Shown piece after piece: positions 1 through 11,850 of a DNA stretch of 64,000 nucleotides (its first letter is position 1; every line of letters begins with the position of its first letter). The position numbers and the translations under genes were made by a program. The notes beneath the pieces were generated by a model. It was given only the letters and a program-made list of their open reading frames with translations. It was not told the origin of the DNA and did not search any database. This DNA comes from Hydractinia symbiolongicarpus (lineage: Eukaryota > Cnidaria > Hydrozoa > Anthoathecata > Hydractiniidae): contig NC_079878.1 of NCBI RefSeq assembly GCF_029227915.1, positions 17,358,001-17,422,000 of the forward strand, read 5' to 3'.

Positions 1-293
1 TTCTTCCACTTCTTAAACTTTTCAACTAATTCTTCCATCGACTCTGCTATGAGAACCAAATCATCTGCATACAATAACTGCCATGGACAACCTGTTCTGA
101 ACTCCATCGGCAGCGCTTCTAAGACTAGAACAAACAACAAAGGACTAAGTACAGAACCCTGATGTACACCAACATTTACACTAAATTCATCACTAAGTGA
201 ATCGTTAATCCTGACACGACTTCTAACATTGCTGTACATAGACTGTACCATCGTAACTAGCCACTCATCCACACCTAATTTTCTCATAGCCCG

Positions 294-1563
294 CAGGCCA
301 TTTCGTGAGAGGCGTGCGATCGCACGCGCACGCCCCCACACACGCGCAGATTTGTTTAGGCGTGCAATTCATTGCACGCGCAAAACGTTGCTGTAATTAA
401 AAATTATTGTATTTATAACAGAAAATTTATTAAATAAACCTTAAAAATAAACGATCATTTTTTTACTGAACTCTAAAAATAAACGATCATTCTTTTACTG
501 AACTCACAATAGATCGCACGTGGGCAGTCTTTACCAAATGTTAATGTGAATTTAATTGCTACCATTTGCTTTCATTCTTTCTTTTTGCCGACCAAGGGGT
601 ATTATGCAGAACAGATATAGGTCACTAACGACCTAGCGTGCGGCCACTATCTTTTGAAGAATTTGTTTCTTTTTCCTTTCAAATTTTGAGTTAATGATGG
701 GATCGTCAATATTTTATTTTGTTTGTTCAGTTTGGGTTAATGTGGAGATTATATCAGCGCTATAAATTTTTTTTAAAAATGTCTGAAAAAAGAACGAAAG
801 GAAATAAAGTTGAATTAAAAACTTTTGAAAGTTGGGGTAAATCAGATATTCTTGGTTGGAAGACAGAGGAAAAAGATGGAATTTGTGCGAGGTATAAAAC
901 GGAAATTACTTCTCGATTAAAAGGAAATGCGAAGACAGCTGCGTTAGCATTATAAACGGTACAAATGTGGAACAAAATACCAGGTGAGAGATTTTAACAG
1001 TAAAAGGTTGTTTTGATTTATTTTTATTTTTTCTAATATTTCAATTGATTTTATAAAAAAATGCAACAATATTTTAATCTTTGTAAGGCTGCCTTTTAGA
1101 GAATTTAAAAGAAATTCAGCATTATTTAAGTTGAAATAACTAAAAGATAATATAACTAATAAGAAAAAAAAACTTCTTTAATAACGAAATATTCTTTTAG
1201 ATAATAATTTTTCTCATTCATCGAACATAAGGTTTATTAAATATTATTATTAGCGGCCGTTCGACTTTCCGTAATTTAATTTAATTTAATTTAAATATCT
1301 GTTTGCCCCACAAGTAATAACAAAGTTTATTTAACAAGTCTGCTTACGACTTCTTCGTATATGGGTTGAAATTCCTTGCCGTACATTGTTGGAACTTGCA
1401 CTTTGTTTGTTCCTTGCGCTAAACAGCAGCCCCTGTGCGGTGTACAGGGGTAAAGGAAATGTTTTTGTAAATTTTTTTTTTGATAGCACGCGCATCGCAC
1501 GCGCAGAATGTATGAGGCGTGTGATCTACCGCACGCCTGCCTAAAAACTTACGAAATGGCCTG
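294..1563. mobile_element. hAT-like non-autonomous DNA transposon, member 1
   Basis: The ends are inverted: CAGGCCATTTCG at 294 and CGAAATGGCCTG ending at 1563. Flanks TAGCCC (left, followed by an extra G) and TAGCCC (right) match the uninterrupted LINE sequence in copy 2, so the insertion site is certain and the target duplication is at least 6 bp. Both ends carry a palindrome-rich subterminal zone with GTGCGATCGCACGCGCAC on the left and related GTGCGAT/CGCACGC words on the right. A short coding remnant lies at 779-955. Assignment to hAT rests on the CAG ends and this remnant. The duplication is shorter than the usual 8 bp, which leaves some doubt. Confidence 0.8.
779..955 (+). pseudogene. 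Remnant of a hAT-type transposase N-terminus
   Basis: An ATG in good context (AAAATGTC) at 779 opens about 58 codons. The region FESWGKSDILGWKTEEKDG followed by one Cys resembles the aromatic and Cys pattern before the zinc-binding site in N-terminal domains of some hAT and related transposases. Only one of the expected Cys is left. The frame ends at a TAA at 953-955, and a GTGAG donor-like sequence follows at about 984. No catalytic part of a transposase is present in the element, so it would need an enzyme supplied in trans. Function is inferred from pattern only. Confidence 0.35.
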
Positions 1564-3040
1564 TAGCCCACCAAATAACTTTACGTGGCACTCTATCAAA
1601 AGCTTTCTCTAAATCTACAAAAGCAAAATAGAGATTCTTTCTCTTTCCTAAATACTTTTCCTGAAGCTGTCTGAGTAAAAATATTACATCTGTTGTGCCA
1701 CGCCCTGGAACAAAACCAAATTGCATCTTATCTATATCAATTCTTTCTCTAAGTAACTTATCAATCACTCTTTCAATAACTTTCATTACTTGATCAATTA
1801 ACTTCAAACCTCTTTCTAATGCATCACCCTTGCCCTTGAAACAATTCACTATTACACTCGACTGCCACTCACTCGGAATAGCACCATCCTTTATAATCTG
1901 GTTAGCAAGACTTGTAATAAGCTTCTAGAAGACAATTCTTCAAAGTAGTCCAAGTACTTTCAACATTGTCACTATCACATTGACCATTGTGGGCTAACTG
2001 CTGAACTTTTTCACTAAATTGTCTTGTTACAATCTCTTCCTTCAGCTTCCAGACTTTTCGACGGGGCCTGTACTTTCCCTTGGCTTCTTTAACACTCTTC
2101 AAGATCATATCACAAACCAGCAACCTATGCTGGGAAACACACTCCTCCCCCAATATAACTTTCACGTCCTTCACCACTTTCTTGTCTGACTTTATAACCA
2201 GGAAGTAATCTATCTGTGTCTTACAACCACCTGACTCATATGTTATCAGCCTACTCTGTCTCTTACTAAATGATGTGTTGCAAACCACCATGTCCGCTGC
2301 CATTCCAAACTCAAGCAATCTCTCCCTTTCCCTATTTCTGCTCCCAAATCCATAGCCTCCGTGCACACCTCTATAACTTTCAGATGACTTCCCAACATGA
2401 CCATTAAAGTCCCCGCCCACCATGACAAGTTCAGTGTCTCTAAACTTTGATGTGACTGCTATTAACTCATCATAAAACTTATCTTTACCTTCCTCACTGA
2501 GTCCACACTGTGGAGCATAAACTGACAGAAAAGTGACAATCCTATTACCTATCAAAAACTTTATCACTGTAATACGACTATTAACACGCATAACATCTAT
2601 TACTTTTTCTACCCACTTCTCTGCAACGAATATGCCAACTCCTCCATATCCATCACTATTACCAATCCAAAAAAGCTTATACCTCCTACCTTCCACAAAT
2701 CTCACTGAAGCTCCTCTCCACCTGACTTCCTGAACACAACACATATCAACAGATCTACGTTCAAACATTTTAACTACTTCACCTGCTCTACCTCTCAGAG
2801 TACCAACATTTACACTAGCCATCCTCAACCAAGTGTTATCTACCTTGTGATGTGATAGCTGGGTAATAGTCTGACGATGCTCACACCTGACATCTGTCCT
2901 ACCGTGCGCGACACCTTCACTCCTTAGAGTTCCAGCCCCGTTTACGCAGTTTGTCAGATCAACTATTCTTATGGCCATTAATAAAGAGTTTGGGCATTGT
3001 TTTACAGCTGGATGACCTTCCTAGCGCCAACCGTTCACAG

Positions 3041-5431
3041 ACTGGACTGGGTGTTTTTTAAAGTGACACCATCACTAAGTTCTAATAAGCACCACACAAG
3101 CATAGCTCAACAATGTGAATGTGACTCCAGCCCTTTTCTCATGGTTACAGAATATTACTTTCCACAGCTGTAGTGGTGCCAATGTTTGATTATTAAAATT
3201 CTTTATCTCAAACATTACTGATGTAAATTCCTGTTCAACTACATATTTGGTGATAGTTGGGAGAGCCTCTTTAACACGTTAATACTTGTGATAAATACGA
3301 AAAATTACATCGAAGGTCGAAAAAAGTCGAAAATCACATTGAACACACTGAGCACCATCTCATCTGGAAAAACCCATTTCCTGCTATCTTATGGAACACA
3401 CACTATGTAAAATTTTATTGCCTTTAACAGCACCTGGGTCAACCCCAAGATTATCAACATCTTCTGTTATAGCACCAAAATGAGAATAAAGCATTCCAAC
3501 ATCACTCGCACTTATGTTGAGCCTTTTTTTATAGCTTGCTTTGCAAATGTAAACTGTGTGAGCTTAATACCTTGGTATAAAACATCACCATTTTCTTCTA
3601 GCACAATATTTACCAACAACTTTTTTCAATCTTGGAAGTTCAAAAACGAAATCAGGCGATTTTCAAACTTACGTAGCAACAAATAATTGCGAGTTTCATA
3701 TCAGCGATATGATCAACCATAACCAAAATGCTAGAGTTATGGTATTGAGTGTAGACACTGGTAATTTAGTTGAATAAATAATGTCTATAAATAAACAAAA
3801 TTTCAGAATAACACTGGCATTAACTAGTTTCCGACCTTCCAAAGTTGCACGATCTGTCTGCTTGTTGGCGTCTGCAACATTTTCAAAATGCTGCAGATAA
3901 AAATCGAACTTATCAGCACTGTGCATGTTGTTGGGTATCCATGTGGGGTACCCATCTTGTTCCTGTTGCTTCGGAAGGACGGACTTGGTTAGTTTTAAAA
4001 TCATAGACGTTTTTTAATACGTTATGTGATTGTTTTGTTGAAAACTGAAAATTTGACGCCCTAAAAGTTACGAGAACTAGAAATAATGGTGCTTTAAATT
4101 ATTGAATTTCTTGTTTTGTTCTTTTCTGCCTCCATATTTAACAATTTCCTTGATCAGTCATTCCTAGCTATGAAGTGGGACAGAGTTATTGCACAGTTTT
4201 TACCAATATTTTTACGAGGAAGAATAAGAAAGTAATAGTTAAAGATAAAGGGAAAATTCTGAAAAAATAGGTATTTTAAAATGTACACAAAACACTTTCT
4301 CCATAATAAAGAGAGTAACTATTTGAACAAAGAAACACCATCAAAAAGGGAAGCCAACAGCAAGGTGGAGCTCTTTTAAAACAAAATCAAGAGATAACTG
4401 GGAGTTGCAAAGAAGCCTCATTTGAGTAAGTTTTAAATGATTTATCATATTTGGAACTTTGTTGATTTATTTATATCAGGTATTATGGTAGAAATACAGC
4501 TACAAATGATCTTCCTTACCGAATATGTTTGCGGTATGTATTCAGCAACCATGTGGTATGAACATGTGAATCATGCAAAGAATTAAATGGTGGTTCTGTA
4601 GGCAGGAGGAGTTTGCTACTTCAGTAAAACATTTTAACACGTTCTAATTTTCTTTTCCAATAAAAGTTTCAGGATAACGTTTTCTTATGTATCAATTTTT
4701 ACAATAAAATAGGGACTCAAAATTTGTCAACAAGGTGATTATACACCTTCAATTATGGTTAGGTTATTGAAAAGTGGACTTTCTCTTGTGCAAAATCTCC
4801 TGTAAGTTTACAGGTTACAGCTGTGCTGTAAAACAATAGAAAAAGATGTACATTATCTTCAATTTTTTGATAACTAAAACAAATTAATTTGCATGAGTTT
4901 GATCACACAAGGAATACTGATGCAGAACAATTTACATGTAAATTGGGAACATCTGCCCAACCAGTTTTTTATTATATCCGGGTGAAATGTACATATAAAA
5001 ACCTATGTTATGCTAATTTCGTGTAATACAGAAATTTCTGTAAGTAATTTACAACAGTTAGATTGCCTACCCAACTAATACACAGCTTTTAATTATTAAC
5101 AAATTATTAACAAAACAAAAACTACACTACACAATTATAATGGAAAAAAGGTACAATATTATGTTCATAATTAGCATCATTTGTCAGATAACAAGTATAT
5201 AATCAATTTGTTGGGTTGTGCAAAAAATAGTGTCCAACATTTATTCAAAGTTGAAACATTTAAAACCTGTGAATGAATGATGAAAGTGAAAAATTTGTAA
5301 AGTATATGAAAACAACTTAAAAAAGCAATAGAAATAAACATGTTTTTTATTGTATTATTTTAAACATAATGCTGGAGCAAATGTGATGTGTTTTGTGACT
5401 TAGGATTGTTTTTTATAAATATGCCATAATA
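3041..5431. other. Non-coding stretch
   Basis: AT-rich sequence without a recognisable gene. The minus-strand frame 3696-4004 (102 codons, with the segment GYPTWIPNNMHSADKFDFYL) is the only one that looks protein-like. I see no convincing splice sites around it and cannot assign it. Confidence 0.4.
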
Positions 5432-5798
5432 CAAGGTTGCCACTCTTTTACTCAAATTGATGAGATTTAAGGAGTTTTGATAAAAATTCTTAATCTTTCT
5501 TGAGATTACAGTAGTTTCATACAAAAATTAAGGAGATTAAGAGGACTCTTCTTTAATTAAGTAAATATTTAAGTAGATTTCAAACAGAATGAATGCCCTG
5601 AGTGAAGAACAAATCATAGCTATAATAATATACCATTTTTTGCACTTTAGAAATTAAAACATGCGACAAACTGAACTATTACTTGATTAAAATTTAGGAT
5701 ATTTACGGAAAAAGTAAAAAAAAATCACTTTCAGAGGAGATTTGAGTTGCGAGAAGACTTAAAATTCAAAATGAGTTTTGAGGAGGCATGGCAACCTG
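5432..5798. mobile_element. MITE with GGTTGCCA inverted ends
   Basis: The left end CAAGGTTGCCA and the right end TGGCAACCTG form a short imperfect terminal inverted repeat enclosing 367 bp. The interior has repeated TTAAGGAG/GAGATTAAG words and no coding frame. Ends of this kind suggest a hAT-type MITE, but I could not find a matching target duplication, so boundaries are approximate. Confidence 0.4.
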
Positions 5799-7172
5799 TA
5801 AAGTTATGCTGTTCAAATTGTTTGACAATACCTCTTATATGAAGCCAAAATTGTGTTTTTTCGTTATGTCACAGTGTTTAAGTAAGTGCTATGCCATACA
5901 CAATTTTTTCTAACAGTGCAGAAAATGCCTATTATGATGTAATGGTATGCCATATTTTTAAGATGTAATTTTTGTCTTCCTAAGGAATTTTATGTGTTTT
6001 CATAAGGTAATAATGTTTAATATTAAAAATAGCTATTTTAAGCATTTCAAGATACTTTTAGTAAGTTTTGTAACAAAATAAAGTGATGTTTAAACTTCAC
6101 AAGAAAGCTTTATAATCTTTGACATGTATAACATAAACAGTAAATATTTGTTGCATTTTTTTCAAACTTTTTATAAGTTGACATAATGGCATAAAATTAT
6201 TTTAAGTCATATGAAACTTCTTGCAAAGCGGAGCTATTTTCCTTCTCATAAATATATTAAAGCGTGACGATTTTCTGCGTTTTCCCCTAGTACATCAAAT
6301 TTTGAAAACTTCGTCGTATATACCCACTTACCCAACTTTTTTGTGGTCATTTCTTTAAAATGTTCCATGAAAATCTGGCTGGTCGAGACATATGCCGTTT
6401 CCGGTGAAGATAAAGTCGGCATACAGCTTTAGCCAAGTGATTCATAGGTCACTTTACTAATATCACATGATATTTCCTCAGATACATAGCGCTTGAAACG
6501 AAAATTGCGTGATAGCTATATTGGCTTGTTGGTCATAATAAACAGAAGGGCATTTTCAAGAAAACAAAGAAAGGGTATGTTTAGCTACTATATCACTATT
6601 TTTTATATGTAATAAGCCCCTTCTTAGCCTTACTCACACCTATAGCTAGCTGACAAAAAACTGCGACTTGACCCGACTAACTTGACCCGAACTGTACACT
6701 GATGACAGACACCATTCTTGTTCTGTTTAACCTTTTTTAGCAGTTTCTGATACATCAGGTTCTAAAACAAAATGTCACTGGCCCATGAAATATTGCGTCC
6801 AGAACGTGCTGTGGTACTGATAACGCAGAAACCCCAGGAAATGTTTCATCAAGGCGAAGATCGATTACCATGGGCCACGTGGGACTTTGTTTTTTTATAG
6901 GATTTATTATACGATTCAACCGAAAGGGACATCACTAATTTTTCGGTTGCAAACCTAGGGAACTCAGTCCCACACTCTGCAACACTTTCTATATTGATTT
7001 TATACACTATATAGGAAATATAGTGAAATATAGGAAATGGCATATCAAACTTTAATTATTGCATGGAACTACTTTTCAAACCTTTTAGCAGAAATATCAA
7101 AGGGTACTCCAAGTCACCAAAATTTAATAAATGTTCTAAATATATTGAAACAACAAACAAAGAAATGTGTAC
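5799..7172. other. Non-coding stretch upstream of an exon
   Basis: I see no gene. The part nearest 7172 is probably intron of the minus-strand gene whose exon lies at 7173-7394. Confidence 0.3.
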
Positions 7173-7394
7173 CTCTAACATTTTTTGGTCCGCAATTCTA
7201 TATTCTGTAATTCGTATTAAAAGTTCTTCATTTTTTCTTGCATACTCTGTTAATGTTTTCTTTGTCTTTTCCAAATCTGCTTCTGTATGCATTAATTGTT
7301 CATGCAATTTACCCACTTGCTTGTGCGATTCAATGCGTTCTTGTTCCAGTTTATGCAGTTTTTCTTCAGGACCAGTTGAGTGAAACATGATATT
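7173..7394 (-). CDS. Probable internal exon of a host coiled-coil protein
   Basis: On the minus strand a pyrimidine-rich TTTACAG acceptor precedes 7394 and a GAG/GTACAC donor follows 7173. The exon is exactly 222 bp, phase 0 at both ends, and encodes 74 residues without a stop. The translation is charged, with heptad-like leucines and no proline after residue 9 (KLHKLEQERIESHKQVGKLH and onward), which is a typical long coiled coil. I do not recognise the gene; cytoskeletal or centrosomal scaffolds often look like this. Partner exons are not evident in the flanks, so they may be far away. It is one of only two segments here that look like ordinary host coding sequence. Confidence 0.55.
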
Positions 7395-7429
7395 CTGTAA
7401 AGTAAATGTTATCCTTTTAGTTATATGCA

Positions 7430-7495
7430 TAATCATCATCATTTTGGCTTAACCTCTGTTTCCCATGCTAGCATGAGATGCAAAAACCGTAAGTT
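7430..7495 (-). repeat. 3' tail relic of the RTE-like LINE or a dependent SINE
   Basis: Read on the minus strand this ends CATGCTAGCATGGGAAACAG, GGTTAAGCC and then ATGATGATGAT, which parallels the terminal 60 bp of the LINE at about 19270-19330. The palindrome CATGCTAGCATG and the ATG microsatellite tail are shared. Confidence 0.6.
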
Positions 7496-7784
7496 AATCT
7501 ATAATCAACAAATTATTAATGGATTAATGAAACATTTATAAAGGTTGATGTGAAACTATCAGTTTGTACAGATGAGGCAAGTCAGATTTCTAGGAAAATA
7601 TTTAAGTACAAGCACACATCATATTTAAGTACAAGCACACAATTTCTGTCTCTATTGTTTACTTTTTCCAGTGAAATAATATGTAAACAAATTGGAAAAG
7701 TTTCTCAAAAAAAAAAATGTTTTAAATTTGTTCTATTGTTTGTTTACAAATAATGTTAAACCGTTTCTTTTCAAAAACATTTCT

Positions 7785-7850
7785 AACATCTTCATCCTTT
7801 AAGTTGTTTGTCCATGCTAGAACGAGTGGGACAAAAATAATGTGTCACGT
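7785..7850 (-). repeat. Second, older LINE/SINE 3' tail relic
   Basis: The minus-strand sequence TCTAGCATGGACAAACAAC followed by TTAAAGGATGAAGATG is a diverged version of the same tail found at 7430-7495 and at the end of the LINE at 19.3 kb. Confidence 0.45.
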
Positions 7851-8895
7851 ACCATTTTTATTACATGAATGTTTTTTTTAACTAGTTGCAGGACCTATAG
7901 AAAAAATCCACTTTTATAGGCAGGTGGCCTCAAATTTTTGTTTCGATTAAATATTTTGTGGAGTTTATGTTGTTTTGGAAAGTGTTTGTCTTTGAGGAGA
8001 TTGAGGAGAAAGAACAATTTTCCAATCTTTGTAGACTCGTTTATATTGTAAGGGGAGTTGAACCATATTTTATTATGTTTTCGTTTGTTATTTTCTCCAG
8101 AGTTTAAAATTTCTTTTTTAAATGTTTTACATGTAAGTTTAACATCATGTCCACATTCCTTTAACACTTTTTCATATATTGGGGCGACTTTGGAATGGAA
8201 TTTCTCAGTTTTTAGTACATATTAAAAGTATAATATTATTTCTTAAAATATTCTATGTTAAAAATTTATTTCTGTACAAACATCCTTTTGAAATAATAGA
8301 AGATATGATCTCCACCACACCATCCATCAACTTAATTCACCATAGCATGATTGATGATGATATAGATGTAGATATAATGCAGGATTGCTACCCAAATTAT
8401 AAATTAAATGTTAAGACATTTTTGGACATTTTAGCACACTTTTTATTAAATTTGATCTAAATTTCGTCCAAATGTTCAGCTTTGTTGTTTCCTAATTTTT
8501 TAGTAAACTCTTGCAGATTTGTTGCTTAATAGGGTGTTGGTTAATGCAAAAAGAAATCACCTTACTTGGATGTTGTTACATTTAAAAGATAATAACCTTA
8601 CTATTAGAAAGTTGGTTCTTTTTTAAAAAGATGTTCGTAATAACCTTACACATTTATTTAACAAGGATTCACAAATACTGCCGGACAAGAAAAAAAAAAG
8701 ATTAATTTGAAAATAGAGCAAAAAAAACCAGCAATCAAACACATTACATACTATTTTCATAAGAACCAGTAAAATCTGACCTGAACCATTGCTGTTCTTA
8801 ATATTTGAGCCCTTTAATAAGAAAGCAAATTCAGTCTAGTTTTGCCTCTACTTATAGAAATTTTAGTCTTTAAAATTTAAGAAAAAAAAATATTT
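7851..8895. other. Non-coding stretch
   Basis: AT-rich sequence with scattered short frames that show no domain features. Nothing supportable was found. Confidence 0.3.
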
Positions 8896-9243
8896 GTGAT
8901 GCTCTCTAGGAAAATCGACCTCTTCTATTTTTAATTCGTATTTTTAAAACAATAGAATTCCGTATTTCCTATTTTTAAAAATACGGAATTTGTATTTTAT
9001 GTGTATTTTTTAAAAAACCGTATTTCCTATTTTCAAAAAATACAGAATTCGTATTTAATAATACGTGTATTTTTTAAAAAAAACGTATTTCGTATTTTCA
9101 AAAGTACGCAAAATTCGTATTTTGTATTTCTAAAAATACCCGTATCTTAAAATACGAAATCCATATTTTTTAATACGAAAATTTCGTATCTTGTATTTTT
9201 TAATACGAAAAGAGAAGTGGTCGATTTTCCTAGAGAGCATCAC
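8896..9243. mobile_element. Foldback MITE with long inverted ends
   Basis: The left end GTGATGCTCTCTAGGAAAAT continues as CGACC. The right end is its exact reverse complement, finishing at 9243, giving about 25 bp of perfect inversion. The interior is a chain of CGTATTTTT and AAAATACG words in both orientations, so the whole 348-bp unit can fold on itself. It has no coding frame. Confidence 0.75.
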
Positions 9244-9576
9244 ATTTTAGAAAGAACTTTGATACTTGCACAGATACACAACCAAAACTACTACGAATCA
9301 ACTTTTACTACGAAACTCCTCTCTATTTGTATAGCATTCTTTTGCTAGAGGGTTCTCTGCATACGTCAGAATATTTAATGAGCTTTTTAAATAACATTTT
9401 TAAAGGACAGGAACTTGATGAATAATAAGAATTTCATAAAAAAAATATAAACACATGACAAATCTGATATGCTCTTTTAAAATATCACATTTTTAATGAG
9501 TTGAATTTTTTAGTGAACCATTCCTTTTAATTATTCTTTTAAAAAAAACATGTATTAAGTGTATTTATAACTGATG

Positions 9577-9870
9577 ATAAACTTGGTACACCGGTTGGAG
9601 GTTTTTTTAAACTAAACAATATCTTTCGACAGGTTTTCTAAAAAATCGTATATGGCACAGTTAAAGTGCATAAAAGAAACAAAATGGTAACATAAACTTT
9701 TTGTTGGTGTCAGCACTTTTTCTGCTACAACATTAGAAGCTAAAATTTGTCCGAAATTATCTGCCTAAAATCTAATAACTTATAGTTCTAAAATAAATTT
9801 GAACATTCTGTTTGAACTTTCTGACAGCCAAATAAAAATTATATCTTTGCAGGCAACAAAATATGGGGGT
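9577..9870 (+). repeat. Diverged copy of the piggyBac-like MITE interior
   Basis: Words such as AAACTTGG.ACAC, GAAACAAAATGG, GTCAGCAC.TTTTCT and ACATTCTGTTTGAA occur in the same order as inside the MITE at 54231-54970. The TTAA-flanked, G-rich ends are not seen here, so this is an eroded or related element. Confidence 0.45.
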
Positions 9871-10515
9871 AATGATCTTGACGTTACAGCATAGATACCC
9901 TAAGCTCTAATTAGTGTGACTGATTTTTTGTTAGCAAAAGTATCAATGTTGCACATATATATTTCAACAACTTTCTTGTAACAGTATTTTTTTAATTTTT
10001 TTTCTCATTTTTTACACTTTTCACATGCTGCCATATTTTACCAAATATGACCAGCACTAATAGTTTGATACAGATAATACTTCTCCCAAGCCAGTCCGAA
10101 GCTAAATCTTGATATCCTTTAAAAGCTGTTGGAAAAATAATGCACGCTAGAGACAAGTTTGCCATATAAGGACGGATACTAGTAGTAAAACGGAAGGTCA
10201 ACAAGAAGTTGTGAAAATCAGTTTTCTTTTTTTCTATCAGTATTTTATAAGCCATTTTAGACGAATTGAAACGATATGGTTCAAAAATGATACAAAGTGG
10301 AAGCGAATGGGAAACGATTCAAAATCTATTTTAAAACGAATCTAAAAACTATATTTGAAATGAATTATGAAATAAACTCTGAAACAAATTGCTTTCCCAA
10401 AGCAAGTAAAAAACAATTAAAAATGTGATGAATTTAAACTATTTGTAATCCTTCCTTTTTCACTTCAACATTTAGTTCTTTGAAAGCACTAGCAAAATTA
10501 CGTATTTATTGTTTT

Positions 10516-10675
10516 GATCTAAACGATATACAGCGATATTTTCGCCTTCGACAATCCCAATTTGATGGTTTTTAAACAATCTACAGGTATCTTTTCACTT
10601 TCTACGATCCCGTTTCTATTATTAAATGATCTAGAGCAATCTTTTTGCCTTCTACGATCTTCTTTTGTTATTTTT
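10516..10675 (+). repeat. Degenerate tandem repeat, about 3 units
   Basis: Three imperfect units of roughly 50-60 bp share a core close to CTTTCTACGATC or CCTTCGACAATC. The rest of 9871-10979 holds nothing I can identify. Confidence 0.35.
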
Positions 10676-10979
10676 GTGACGAAGAATGCAGATATTTACA
10701 TAATTTGATAGTTTTTATATTTAAATTTCTTTAGAAATTGCCAATGTGTGATAAACATGTGTTCAACAGCACTTAAAATTAGAATTTTTTTACGTCGGCA
10801 ACAAAACTGGTGAAGTGAGATACATTTCAACTGATTTGCACTGGCATTGTGTCGGCAATATTTTTTTGTGATGAAATTTTTCAGCTGGCAAAATCTTGTC
10901 ATTCACCTTTTATTGGGGCTAGACCTCTCATTAATTCGATGTATTGATCTCCTAAGACAATGACAAATGGAAGTGGAGT

Positions 10980-11325
10980 ACAAGTCCCATTGACATACCT
11001 TCCCGACGGTGAACTTTGTTTAGTTAATAGTTCACTGCCAACTGGCTTTTTATTTTTCGAGATGAACTTATTAGGTCAGGACATCATTAAGTTGTATATC
11101 CCAGAAGTCGCTGGTGACATGCTTCAAAAATGCTTGTCACAGGCACAGTTCAACATAAATCAAAACTGGACAGGAGACTTAATTGTTAGAGTCTTCGCAG
11201 AACATCTCTCCCCACAAAACCGAGGACAGGGCTGACTTATTGTCTGCTGTGTCGTGTGAGAAAGAGAACTTCTGGACTTCTTTTTAATAGGGTATACAAT
11301 TTTTCGATTATTATTACGGATCGAA
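10980..11325 (+). repeat. Left arm of a 2-kb-spaced inverted repeat pair
   Basis: This arm is matched by the reverse complement of 13050-13320, for example CTGGCTTTTTAT.TTTCGAGATG and GGACTTCTTTTTAATA. Both arms contain a protein-like segment (CLSQAQFN and similar) that is broken by stops, so the ancestor may have been coding. About 1.7 kb separates the arms. Confidence 0.65.
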
Positions 11326-11523
11326 TTTCACCACAGTATTTCTGTAGCTTGAGTGATTATGGCCAACTTAATAAAAATTGAGTGTAATTATTCTTCGATC
11401 GCAATGAGTGGGAGCAGCTCAAACAATACCACAATTGTTATTCCCAACGCAACTACATTATTTTCGTATTTTACGTCGACAATTACGGCCGACCCAAATT
11501 TTAAGGGCTGGTTCAAGGAAACC

Positions 11524-11850
11524 TGAGGTATAAAATTATAATTATAACTTTATATTATAACTTAAATATAATATAGAGCTAAAAAAGTTAGTTAAGAAGT
11601 CTTTTTGAATTTTTTAAAAAGCTCTTTTCATTCTCAAGATATTCACATTTAAAGAATTTCGGTTTTAATTATGCTGCATAAATTATGATGTCATATTTAG
11701 GCAATAGCAAATTTTGACATTTTCTGTCATCAGTAATTTTAGATCTGTTAAGGGATGTGTATTTAAACTTTATCAATGCATAGATAATCTAAAGGTGAAT
11801 TCATTATTGCTAAATGACACTCGTTTACTTGTCCCATGCCTCTTATTGAT
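11524..11850 (+). repeat. Dispersed repeat, copy 1 of 2
   Basis: It shares about 320 bp in the same orientation with 19362-19680, including TTTTTTAAAAAGCTCTTTTC and TCTCAAGATATTCACATTTA. It is non-coding, of unknown type, and runs into AT-rich sequence. Confidence 0.7.

Larger units (their letters stand above)
1..2978 (-). pseudogene. LINE endonuclease-reverse transcriptase, interrupted
   Basis: The protein would nick target DNA and reverse transcribe the LINE RNA in the nucleus. The piece at 1902-2978 is an apurinic-like (EEP) endonuclease: the NVGTLRGRAG strand, the QEVRW glutamate motif, GGDFNGHVG and the final SQHRLLV motif, where Gln replaces the usual Asp of SDH. The piece at 1564-1849 holds reverse transcriptase motifs up to the FVDLEKAFDRVP aspartate. 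The palm continues at 1-293 beyond the inserted element. The linker between endonuclease and reverse transcriptase is deleted. The gene is not functional. The first residues before MASVNVGTL are present here but missing in copy 2, so the true start may be the ATG at 2978. Confidence 0.85.
1..3040 (-). mobile_element. RTE-like LINE, copy 1 (truncated by window edge)
   Basis: This minus-strand non-LTR retrotransposon is closely similar to the copies at 16.2-19.3 kb and 50.1-52.2 kb. It extends further 5' than either, up to about 3040, with an untranslated stretch upstream of the start-like ATG at 2978. The 3' part runs off the left edge. A hAT-like element sits in it at 294-1563. An internal deletion near 1919-1925 removes about 575 bp relative to copy 2; both deletion borders share AGCTT, so a microhomology join is likely. 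A second 12-bp in-frame deletion lies near 1810-1820. The 5' border is estimated from where recognisable element sequence stops. Confidence 0.85.
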
